DNA of 64,000 nt from Neonectria sp. B-13. Taxonomy: Eukaryota > Ascomycota > Sordariomycetes > Hypocreales > Nectriaceae. Positions 21,821 to 32,904 of this stretch are shown piece after piece. A program made the translations under genes and the position numbers. The notes beneath the pieces are model-generated. The model did no database searches, was not told the DNA's origin, and was given only the letters and a program-made list of their open reading frames with translations. The stretch is from positions 2,979,296 to 3,043,295 of the forward strand of contig NOKP01000001.1 of NCBI GenBank assembly GCA_002682825.1, given 5' to 3'. Each line of letters begins with the position of its first letter. Positions within the stretch are counted from its first letter, which is position 1.

Positions 21821-23049
21821 TCTTCCATTCGGAAAGTAGCACAAGCTTCCATACTCAGGATCCGGGTAGAGTGTATTCTCAAGTGAGGGCGAGGAGACAA
21901 TACGCGTTGGGCTCGGCGATGCAATCGATCAGGCTCTCGTATGTAAGGCTGTCTACAAGGCAACCCCGCGTTGGTCTGCATTTTGGCCTGATGGGACCTC
22001 ACTTTCTCCATGAACAAAGTCGCAGGCCAGGCGCGCAACATGGTTGGCTAGCTGGGATGCAGGAGGCCGACCACGATGGCTTCGTAGCCATGACGGCATC
22101 AATGTAAGTAGGCGGAGGCACCCGCGGTAACGAGCAAAAAGAAAACATCCGCTGCATTTCCAAGCTGGCGAATGGGAGGATAGATAGATCGGCCAGCGAA
22201 GACGACAGCTTTTGGATAAGAGAGAGAGCGTACATCAAATGCATGGATTACTTATTCGGCAGGCATTAGACTGACTAGATAGATGGTGTTGTTGTGTAGA
22301 CTGACTAAGATGCAGTGGTAACAACTTTAAATCCACCTCAATCCACCTCAATGTGAGATGGACTGAGGCTCCCACTGAGACTCCAGGTATCAATACTGCC
22401 TTTCTTGTCTCCCCCGCGTACTTAATTCAGCATCATAATCAAGGCCCAAAGTTTCACTAAACACAGGGCAAACCACTCGTCTTTTACAATCATCATTTGA
22501 GTTATGTATATATGAATCCTCTATGGAACCAAGCAAATCCCTACCGCTCGGCCCTCATCGCTCTTTTCCATATGCCTGTAACAAAAAGCCATCTAATAAG
22601 GGGCGGCTCATCCCATTGTGCGCCTCCTCTCTTCATGACCAGGGCCCCCTACCAGTAAACGACCGTCGCAATTGGTAGGTGGCCGTCAGATCGTGACGCG
22701 CAAACATGATACTACTCTCTAAAAGAGAGAAGAAGCAAAAGAAAAAGAAAAAAAGGCTACAAACACATCCATGCCAAACCCCATAGTGACATATCGTAAG
22801 TTTTTTGGGATAGACCCAACGGCTGGGAATATAACTCTCTCCACGTGCTCCCTATACCATGCAAATCCGGGTATGATCTGGTCAAGCCATTCGCCCTTGA
22901 GGGAAGGCCTGCCAGCCTATGTACCAAACGCCAAACCATGCAGAAAATGCCAATGCTGCTCAAGTCGTCGGGGGAAAATCCAGATGACGCTTCCGTTCGT
23001 GTATTTTGGACGCCATGCTGACAACAGCGTCCGCCGTGCGCGGGTAAGA
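21821..23049. other. Intergenic region between deaminase 5' end and CHD1 3' end
   Basis: 1.2 kb. The part next to 21821 probably carries more 5' coding or promoter sequence of the deaminase gene. Short direct repeats occur: TAGACTGACTA twice (near 22267 and 22297) and AATCCACCTC in tandem (22330-22349). The remainder down to 23050 should be CHD1 3' untranslated sequence. No other gene seen. Confidence 0.4.
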
Positions 23050-26000
23050 TTAGGCACCATTCGTCTTGGCCGAGCCGGACCCGGAGCCCTTGTTGCGAGC
23101 ATGCAAAGTGCGATACATGTTGCTCAGCCGCTTGCCAGTGACGCTCTTACTAGTGTCGTCCACCGGCCAAAGCGCTGCTAGAAAGTCCCTGTGTGAAAAT
23201 GTTAGTTAAATGTTGTCGCCTCAAGACTCGCCGCAGTCCTTACCAGAAGTTGTTCTTGAGACCCTCGTCGGCAACCGTGGCTGGCAACCTTTCATCAAGG
23301 AATGTGCCAATGACAACGAGCTCTGCGCCAAAAATCGCTGCTCGTTCTTTGCTCGACTTGACGTTGTCCTTGGTCGTGGAGAGAATTCTCTCGAAATTTT
23401 CACGGACAGGCTTCAACAAGAACCAGATCATGGCGTCGTTGTTCTTAGCCCTCTGATCCTTGTCATCTCCAATGCGCCGAAGCTCATCAAGACGTCGAAG
23501 AGCCTTGACTTTCCGCTCGTCCTGCGGTCGCGACTCGCGGTCTCGCTCTCGATCTCGATCTCGATCTCGCTCTCTTTCGCGCTCACGATCACGATCACGG
23601 TCACGATCGCGATCACGGTCACGATCACGATCACGATCACGATCACGATCACGGTCACGGTCACGATCACGCTCGCGCTCGCGCTCACGCTCATCACGAT
23701 GTCGGTCCTGGCGACGATCGTCGCGGGGGCGGTGCTTTTCGTGTCGCCGGTCATCTTCGTCCCAGTGTCGCCGCTTCTCAGTCCGGTCTCGGTCATCTCC
23801 ATGCTTGCTAGACCGGCGATGATCATCCATCCGGCGATGCTTAGGACTGCGACTATCCTCGTGAGATGGATGTTTCCGCTTGAAGTCGGGTCTGGGTGTG
23901 CCTCGCTCCTCAGCATGGCTACGAGCGCGATGATGATCGGCGTGATCTCGATCCCTATCACGATGCTTCTTGTTCTGGGGGGCGGGAGACGCAGCCGAAC
24001 TTCCACGATGGCCGTTGGTAAGATGGCTCTTTTTGTTGTTGCGATGGTGGTTCTCGACCAGCTTCTGGGCACCTCGGTCACCGGAGTGCTTCGAGTGCAG
24101 TACCGAAAGCAGGTATTCAGAGCGACGAACAAGGTGAACAGCGCCAGGGGCCTTCATCTTATCATTTCCCTTGCTCCTCTCCTCCTTCTTCTCGACGCGA
24201 TGCTCCTCCAGGAAGAACTTCTCAGTCATTTCAAGGTCGGGATCATCGCGAATCTGTACCCACGCGCCAAAGCCATGTCTGTCGATACCAACAAGGAGCA
24301 TGGCGTCTTCTTTTGCGCCCCATGGGCAAGTGTAACTGGCGGCCTTTGTTGCGTCAGGGAGACGGAAAGCGCGCCAGTCTGGGTGACCTTGAATCGCCTG
24401 GTGAAGCAGTTGCAGTTGCTTTGGTCGCTCAATCGCAGTCTCGGCATTCACCTTCTTTAATTCCCCAAAGTCGATTAAGACCGCCTTCCTGTCCTTCTTT
24501 GTCAAGGACTTGCCAATCTTCTTCTCTTCTTCGACAAGCTTGGCATAGTTGTCGTCCAATGCTTGGTTGGCAGCTTGGATGAAATCACCAAGGACAGACT
24601 TAACGTAGTCACTGTCTCTCTCCACCAGCCCAGCCGCCTTAATTATGTCTTCCGCACGGTCATCCATCGAGCCGAATCGAAAGTAGGCTTTGATGAGATT
24701 TCGCTGCTCCTTCTCGGACAAAGGACGCTTCGGGTCGCGGAGAACGGCTCGCTGCTCCTCCTCTTCTTGCTGCTGCTCTCTTTGACGCTTCTTCAGGCGA
24801 TCAGCCCTATCAGTCTCCCGATTTCGGCTCTTGACAGCAGCTCGTCGAGGGGCACTCTCAGCCGCAACCTTGGCCAGGTAGTCTTCGTGTTGCTTCTTTT
24901 CCTCCTCGACTTTGATTTCGGCAATCTTCTCAGCCGGGATGATTTGATCCCAGTCGAGGTTAAGGTCGTCCACTTTAACATCCGTAATTTGCATGAAGCT
25001 GTCCCAGTCGATGCCACCGCTGCTGAGATTTATCTTGTCATCAACCTTAGTCTTGGTGATTTCAGCATTCTCGAGAATCGAGTCGATGTCAAGTTGTTCA
25101 AGGCGCTCTTGGTTCCCGCTCTGCTCAAACATCTTGGATGAGCGCATCTTCAACACCATCTGAATGTCTTCGTTCGAAGAGGGTCCATCGATCTTCAGGC
25201 CCTTCTTATTGAGCTCTTCCTTGAACGCTGCCTTGCCATCGTCAGTGACGCCAGCCTGGATCGTCAGGTACTCGAGCAGTAGCTTATTGCGTGCTCGCTC
25301 AAGAACCTCCTCTTCGACTGTTTCCTTGGAAACCAGACGGTAGATGTTGACCGGTCGTTTCTGTCCGATACGATGAGCTCTGGCCATGGCTTGCAAATCC
25401 GCCTGGGGATTCCAATCCGAATCGAAAATAACCACGGTGTCTGCAGTCATCAGATTGATTCCCAAACCACCAGCACGGGTAGAGAGAAGGAAACAGAAGT
25501 CATCGCTATCGTCGGCGTTGAAATGGTTAATTGCCATGCGTCGTGGGCCGGCAGCAATGGTGCCATCCAGTCTCTGGAACTTGTACCCTCGCAGGGAGAG
25601 ATAGTCTCCAAGGATATCCAGCATCCTGACCATCTGACTGAAAATCAAAACACGATGGCCGTCCTTCCTCAACTTTGAGAGAAGTTGATCAAGCAGCATC
25701 ATCTTGCCACTACTGGCGATCAGGCCTTTGATTTGATCTTCGCGTCGTACGCTGCCACCGAGAACTTTTTCCTCGCAACCTGGAAACATGTACGGGTGGT
25801 TGCTGACCTTCTTCAGCTCCATCATGATATTGAGAAGGGAGTTCTTGTGTCCGTTGGTGGCGTCACATAGTGCGCTGTAGTTTCGAGTCAGGATGTTTTT
25901 GTAGTAGTCCAGTTGGACATCTGAGAGCTCGACACGAATGATCTTCTCCGTCTTGGGAGGCAAATCGGACTCGACTGTCTCCTTTGTTCTCCGCAAGATG

Positions 26001-28172
26001 TAAGGGGCGATTGCGCTATGGAGCTCTTGGAGCTTCTCTTGGGCATCAACAGCAGATAAAGAGTCCAAATCTTCGTCAATTGTGACCTTGCCGGGGTTCA
26101 GGAAATCAAGCAAGGCTGACAACTCAGCCAAGTTATTCTGAATGGGCGTACCTGTGATCAGGATCTTGCATGGAACACCGAAGTTCAACAGGCGGGAGTA
26201 CAGTTGGGATTCACTGTTCTTGAGACGATGTGCTTCATCGACCGCAAGCGCTTGCCACTTAATCGACTGGAGGAACTGCCAGTCCTGGAGGATGAACTCG
26301 TACGAGGTGACCAAGACATTGAATTTCGGCTTCTTTGGGTTCCCATCCACAAGCAGTTCGTGATCGCGAATAATGCTTCGTGCATCCTCGGGTCCAAGGT
26401 AGACAACATAGTTCATGTCGGGCGACCAATTATTGAAGGTATCACACCATGCAGGAATGACACTGAGAGGAGCAACCACGAGCGAAGGGCCCTCTTGACG
26501 ACGACAGTTGCGCAGCCAACTTAGGAATGAAACAGTCTGAACTGTCTTGCCCAGGCCCATTTCATCGGCCAAGATGACGTTGTTTCCTCGAGCCCAGTTG
26601 AGACAGAGGAAGTTCAGGCCTCTTAACTGGAACTGTCGGAGCTCACCGTTCACGATGTAGTCAGGTTGGCTCTCCAGCTTGGTCATTCTTGATCGGGTAT
26701 CAGGGTTAGACTCTTTTCGGTCCGACTGCCATGAGCGGGAGGCTCGATCAATGTACTGGTCGATTTTGTCCTGGGCCACGGCGCTGATGTCGGCAGCAGC
26801 CTCCCATGTACACTCTTCGTAAGTGAGACCCTTCCATTTGACAAAGTATTCGGTGCCTTCTTCACCATCTCTGACGGCAACGACTCTCTCAACCTTGGTA
26901 AAGTCCTCAAATGCTTCTTCGTCCCGCTCACGGTCGAGGAAGAACTGTTCCTTAGTCTCTGGGGGAATATCGTCTCCAAATCGGATATCAAGCTCTAGGT
27001 CTACCATTTTCCGGAAGTAATTCTCGACTTTTCGGAAGCCGCGAACATTGCGAAGAAGATCAATGGTCTCCCAGGTGTCGTGTAGATGCGATTTGTCTTG
27101 CCATTTGATGAAGTATTCAAAGTCGTTGCGGCTGCAGTCGTATGACAGCTCCAGTCCAGCTTTTAGGCGATGGCGCACTATCTTTTCCACGTATGGGGAG
27201 TTGTCCACGTAGTCGGCAACATAGTGGGCAGGGGCTAGTTCGTCGTCCTCCTCTTCTTCGAAATCGCTCTCCTCATAGGCGCCTTGTTGCACCACCTGCG
27301 CAGCCCGACGACTCGTCCACCGCTTTTCAGCAAGGGCCAGCGCAGGCTGCGACTCGCGTTGTAGTCGAGCCTTCTTCTGCAGAGTTTTTGCCCGAGCTCC
27401 ACCGTAGTTATCCGAGTCGGAGTCCGAATCGTTCGTTGATGCTCGTATGGTCGGTGTACCTATCTTCGAAGCTAACCCATCGCGTTAGATATGCTCCAAG
27501 GAGTGAGGCGTCCAGCCGATAGGCTTGGAGGCATGAACTTACGAGGCCGGGAAGTCTCCACGCGTCGACGTTTGACATTGCGTCTATTGGCAGGAGCCAC
27601 ATCGGAATCGGAGTCATCAGAGTCAACCTGAGGTATAGATGTTAGCGGCCAGCTTTCAGACAGACGGCCGACGACCACATACCATTTTACGTTGTTCCCT
27701 AGGTCGAGTCTGCGAACACCAGTTAGCCCCCATAATAGCATGACGGTGAAAATTTTTCAGGTCGTACACTTCGCCGAAGTCCATAAAGTTCTGGGTTGGC
27801 CTTCATGTACTCGTCTTCGCGTACGGGCACCTTGCGCTTAGAGGTTCTGTTCGAGTCGGTAGAGCTTGCACGCTCTTCCACCACCTCATCGTTCGGTGAT
27901 GGCACGCTTTCCTCCATGTCGAAGTCGGCATCGTCCGACGCGTTATCCTCGCTGGATTGCTCGCTCTGAGACATGTGAGCATCGTCATTGACGATATTCA
28001 GTGTGTGGTTCGCATCGTCCGATGGCGACGGGGATGGTCGGTGCAGGGGATGGTCGTCAGCTTCGGGAGAGTCATTATCGTCTAGGTGGCCTCCGTCATC
28101 GAAAGTTGTATCGATTCCATCATCCGGCGACAAGTGTCCATTCGAGGGACCCCCTAGAGTAGGGGTGGACAT
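23050..28172 (-). CDS. CHD1: Chromodomain helicase DNA-binding protein CHD1
   Basis: Six exons on the minus strand: 27768-28172, 27683-27709 (27 bp microexon), 27543-27627, 27471 down to 23244, and 23050-23188, with all phases matching, to 1627 residues (the listed order has five coding blocks). After an acidic Ser/Asp-rich N-terminus come tandem chromodomains at about 266-330 (FEYFIKWQDKSHLHDTWE) and 363-405 (YFVKWKGLTYEECTWE). The Snf2 ATPase follows, with DEMGLGKT (475-482) and DEAH (584-587), and helicase C with LSTRAGGLGINL. Then comes a SANT/SLIDE-like region and a basic tail with a long Arg-Asp/Arg-Glu repeat. A CHCT-like C-terminal segment (MIWFLLKPVRENFERI) precedes the last exon. 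Role: ATP-dependent nucleosome spacing linked to transcription elongation, in the nucleus. The final exon starts with the G that completes Trp (TG|G) and ends at TAA 23052-23050. Confidence 0.93.
23530..23700 (-). repeat. Coding GATCAC/GATCTC hexamer repeat in CHD1 (Arg-Asp / Arg-Glu tract)
   Basis: On the plus strand the sequence is a chain of ATCACG, ATCTCG and GCTCGC units. In the CHD1 frame it encodes about 50 alternating Arg with Asp or Glu residues. Unit order is imperfect (Asp block flanked by Glu blocks), which suggests expansion by slippage. Confidence 0.85.
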
Positions 28173-29966
28173 TATGGCGGTGTTCGCAAAGGCTGTCTGC
28201 TAGAAACGCGACGACGTTAGCTGATGATTTCTAGGGGTGGTAGTTCCGGTTGAGGGAATATTGGCACAAGACGAGCTCAGCGATCCAGGAACACGTCGTA
28301 TATGGGCGGACTATGCAGCAGATGATGGAAATAATCCACTTGTCGCATCCGGCGCGAGTTGTAGATGGCGAGGCTGACGTTGAGCCGATACCGCAATTGT
28401 GAAGGCCAGGTGAGCACGGAGTGAACTGGCAAGTCGCAGACGCGTCTATGTGATCGAGCAGAATCGGTTCCATCAAAAACATTCATCAGACGCTATACAT
28501 ATAGGCACCGGAGGCCAAGATCGCGACGGAGTCGGTCGGAGTCGAGGCGGGATCGGCAACAGGTGACGGGAAAGCGGTAGGTGGGAAGCAGCGGCAAGGG
28601 AAGAAGACGAGGGCAACTTACAAGTCATTAATGAATGACGTTCAGGTGACGGCCAGCATCTAGAAGTAGTTGGAGGTTTATCCGGGAGAGCTTGGCGGAA
28701 TCGGAGGGAGGGACGGGGGTGGCCGTGGTTGAGGTGTAGAGGTGTCGGCGGGAATGTCACAAAATGCACTGGTGGAGAGGCAGGAAAGAATTGGATGCAC
28801 GGGGTGAAGGTCCGAAAGCACGGCCGCGTTTGTACCAAGCCAAACCTGATTGGGCCGTGCCACAATGTGTGTGTCACGTGACTGGCACCTTGATGCATCT
28901 GAGGCTTCAATGAAGCGACCTTGGCAGCTAAATTGAAAAACGCGTGAGGTGAAAGTGAGAACTGTAATGACGGCTTATACCCCCACCTACGTATTGCAGT
29001 ATTTGCGCCGAAGAGTAGTGTCTGTAGTTGCTCTCCGGACCTCCACAGCACACCAGTGACACTTACCGCGGAATCATCCACTGCCTATGGCTTACCCTAT
29101 AGCCTCGATCTTTGGATCTCAAAATACCTTCGCTCGGGTGAATAATAAGTAGACTCGTACTCTATCACGCAAGCGATGAGACTGTTCGACGGCCGTGGTT
29201 CTGCGGGTGTGGATCACGACCTTCGGGCTACAGTCATGGTTCAGGGTGGCTGAGATGCGATGTGCTTGCATGGGCCATGCTGGGTGTTGCGACGAGTTAA
29301 CGACCGACAATTGTTTCAGCGTTATATCCACATCGGGTTGGTTTCCCACAACCGCGGCAAGCCTTGGCCATTGTTATCTTCCACAAAGTATGGGGGCCCA
29401 GATACCACAGTGGAATTGAAACGGCCATCGAGTCGAAGCCTGGAAAGGAAAAAAAGTAGTCCAATTCGTGTTGCCACTAGTCGACTCATCGAGCCTTGAA
29501 GGAGGTCCCAAGCGACGGGACGGACGTCATACCCGGCATGATAGTGCAACCATGGAGGTAAAGTCCCGGGCCATATGAAGACGTACGGAAAGATACCTAC
29601 ACAAAGCTCTTCATGTAACAGCTCCCGGGCTTAGGCAACCCCCCCCCCGCTGCCCTGCCCCGCCAAAGTGGACGATTCACAAGGCGAGAAAAATTGATGA
29701 CCACACACCAAGACGCCCACCACCACAACTCCTTGTTTGACCGTTCCCTTTCCCTTGTATTTTCCTCTTGCAAGGAGCATCATCTAGCACTCTGCGTGCC
29801 CTTCGTTTCTCGCGCGCGCAAGCCTATTCCGTGGTGTATCGTCCCGTGCTGGAACCAAAACGCACCCGTCTTCGTTCCACTTTTGCGAAAATAAAAAAAC
29901 CCAACCCAAACCCCACCTCGCACTTCATTGAACTTCACAGCCTTTGTGTCCTCGTCAGTCGCAACC
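28173..29966. promoter_or_regulatory. Divergent intergenic region CHD1 / RLI1
   Basis: 1.8 kb between two divergent starts. A 10 bp palindrome GTCACGTGAC (28873-28882) contains the bHLH/Cbf1-type E-box CACGTG. ACGCGT occurs at 28440-28445 and 28940-28945. A C-run (29641-29648) and purine/pyrimidine-biased leader precede the RLI1 ATG. Open frames here show no conserved domains. Confidence 0.5.
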
Positions 29967-32051
29967 ATGTCGGACAGGCTCACGCGGTAGGTACACCTGG
30001 GAGATGAATTCTACAGACGAGACCGGCGCAAACGGACACTCACTGACACGAATATCAACAGTATCGCCATTGTCAACAGCGACAAGGTTCGTTCCAACGC
30101 GATCCCATCCACGATTCCTGCCCCGCCATCCATACTGACCCCTCCCTCCTCAGTGTCGCCCTCGAAAATGCCGTCAAGAGTGCAAAAAGTCTTGCCCCGT
30201 GGTCCGCAGCGGAAAGCTTTGCATCGAGGTCGGCCCCACTGACAAGCTTGCCTTCATCTCCGAGTCGCTCTGCATTGGATGCGGTATCTGCCCCAAGAAG
30301 TGCCCCTTCGAGGCCATCACCATCATCAACTTGCCCACCAACCTCGAGAGCCAGGTCACCCACCGCTATGGACCCAACAGCTTCAAGCTTCATCGTCTAC
30401 CGATGCCCCGTCCCGGCCAGGTTCTGGGTCTCGTCGGAACCAACGGTATCGGCAAGAGTACTGCGTTGAAGATTCTCAGCGGAAAGCTCAAGCCTAACCT
30501 GGGTCGTCACGCCAACCCCCCCGACTGGGAGGAGGTCATCAAGCACTTCCGTGGTTCCGAGCTGCAGAGTACGTGATTGACTGACGAGTATCATGCACCT
30601 TGTCGAGCCTTAGCTGACCTCGCAATAGATTACTTCACCAAGCTCCTGGAAGATGATCTCAAGGCTGTCGTCAAGCCTCAGTACGTGGACCAGATCCCCA
30701 AAGCTGTCCGAGGAACCAACAAAAGCGTCCGGTTTTTGATCGACAGCCGTTCCACCCTGGGCAATACCGAGCAGGTTTGCAATACTCTCGAGCTCAACCA
30801 CATCATGGACCGAGACATCAATCTCCTCTCTGGCGGTGAGCTGCAGCGTTTTGCCATCGGAACCGTCTGTGTCCAAAAGGCCGACGTGTACATGTTTGAC
30901 GAGCCGTCTTCCTACCTCGATGTCAAGCAGCGACTGAGCGCTGCCGCCATCATCCGCTCGCTTCTCAACGACAACGGCTACATCATCGTCGTCGAGCACG
31001 ATTTGTCTGTCCTGGATTATCTCTCCGACTACATTTGCGTCCTGTACGGAAAGCCCGCCATCTACGGTGTTGTGACCATGCCTTACTCCGTCCGTGAGGG
31101 TATCAACATCTTCCTCGACGGTCACATCCCCACCGAGAACCTGCGGTTTCGTGAAGAGTCCCTGACCTTCCGCATTGCCGAGACTGCCGACGAGTTCGCC
31201 ATCGACAAGTCCCGCGCATTCAGGTACCCCAAGATGGAGAAGAAACTCGGAGGCTTCAGCCTGAACATCGATTCTGGGGACTTCACCGATTCTGAGATCA
31301 TCGTCATGATGGGAGAGAACGGAACTGGAAAGACCACCTTCTGCCGAATGCTTGCAGGTGCCCTCAAGCCCGACAACAGGGCCTCCGTTCCCGAGATGAA
31401 GATCAGCATGAAGCCCCAGACCATCACCCCCAAGTTCGACGGAACTGTCCGTCAGCTCTTCTTCAAGAAGATCAAGCAGTCTTTCCTGTCGCCCCAGTTC
31501 CAGACCGATGTCGTCAAGCCCCTCAAGCTCGAAGACTTTATCGACCAGGAAGTCAAGAACCTGTCCGGTGGTGAATTGCAGCGTGTCGCCATCGTCCTTG
31601 CCCTTGGAGTCCCCGCCGACATTTACCTCATCGACGAGCCCTCTGCTTACCTGGACTCCGAGCAGCGTATCATTGCCGCGCGTGTCATCAAGCGATACAT
31701 CATGCACTCCAAGAAGACGGCCTTTGTCGTCGAGCACGATTTCATCATGGCTACCTACCTTGCCGACCGTGTCATTGTCTTTGACGGCGAGCCTGGCATT
31801 GACGCCCACGCCAACGCCCCCGAGTCTCTCCTCACTGGCTGCAACTCCTTCTTGAAGAACCTCGACGTTACCTTCCGTCGCGACCCTACCAACTACCGAC
31901 CTCGTATCAACAAGCAGGGTTCGCAGCTCGACCAAGACCAGAAGTTGCACGGCAACTACGTAAGCCCACCCCCCCGTTTGCCCCTTCTTCCTGCAGTTAA
32001 CTAACACTACATAGTTCTTCCTCGAGGAGAATGCCGCCGAAAAGAGCTAAG
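29967..32051 (+). CDS. RLI1: Ribosome-recycling ABC ATPase Rli1/ABCE1 (3' end uncertain by frame)
   Basis: Exons 29967-29986, 30062-30086, 30154-30568, 30629-31959 and 32015 onward. The N-terminus has two 4Fe-4S motifs: [15 protein letters not shown] and [16 protein letters not shown]1 carries [21 protein letters not shown] and [15 protein letters not shown]2 carries [21 protein letters not shown] and [12 protein letters not shown]. Both active sites look intact. Role: splits 80S ribosomes after termination and acts in initiation; essential, cytosolic. The final exon begins FFLEENAAE, matching the conserved NYFFL end. The expected stop, giving 608 residues as in yeast, is TAA 32049-32051, but as printed it is one base out of frame because of a five-A run (32040-32044). 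Read literally the frame continues past it. I place the end at 32051 provisionally. Confidence 0.93.
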
Positions 32052-32904
32052 GGCGCTTATAACGAGACTTTTCCTCCCCATATTGAGGTATATCCCGGCG
32101 TTTGGGGCGTTCAAAATGGAAATTCGCAAAAGGAGCGCAGAGGCGGCCATATCCGTGTTTTGGGAATAGAGGAGCACAGCGCCGGCGAGGGTGACGATCT
32201 GGATGGATAACGACGGCGACGGCAGTATTATCCCCTGTTGTCTGGTCCTACGAAGACCCGGTCCGCCGGAGTAGTGGTGGACCCTTTTGCCTTTTGTTTT
32301 GCGCGTGCTTGAGTCGTTTTCCTAGCCCGGAATTGCTGCCTTCTATCTAACGCATAGTTGGACCACGCAAATCTTAGGCAAGGAACGAGCAAGGGCGGAA
32401 TCGGGCATCTTCGTAGACTGAGGGACAACGGATCAAGCAGGATTACTGCCGTCAAGTTTCCTACCTCGCGGGAAACAACACCAGAAGCAACATTGCTGTC
32501 AGTTAGTTAACCACATGTCAATTTACAAACCAAATCACTGGATCGTCAGAAAACAAGGAAGCAAAAGGCGCCCTTAAAGTGAAAAGCATATCGAGAAACA
32601 ACATTTCAATCTAATTACTAGATAATTATGCCCTGCCCAATATTCCACTACAACCGACTTACTTACGAATCACAGGCAAGAAACCTAGGAGAGAATGGGA
32701 AACGTACTGGCCAGGTCGATGGGGGTTTTGTAAGAAGCAATCCGCCGTTGCGGCCCTGGATGGCCAAAGGCAAGGAAGCCGGAAGCCTGTATTCGAGAGT
32801 CATCTCGCCCACCAGCCGTATCGGAAAGGGTTGAAGATGCCGTTACGTACGTACTGAGTGAGCGCGTATGTTGCGTGCGAAACTCTCCTCCGAGACAAAG
32901 ACAT
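32052..32904. other. Convergent intergenic region RLI1 / PRP40
   Basis: About 850 bp of 3' flank for two converging genes. It is AT-richer around 32500-32650. No coding signal. Confidence 0.5.

Noticed and set aside
28473..29081. 202-codon minus-strand frame upstream of CHD1
   Set aside because: Pro/Ser/His-rich without domain features, in the divergent promoter region; more likely 5' leader.
30610..32007. 465-codon open frame antisense to RLI1
   Set aside because: It mirrors the highly biased codons of RLI1 on the other strand and has no recognisable domain; a shadow of a strongly expressed gene.
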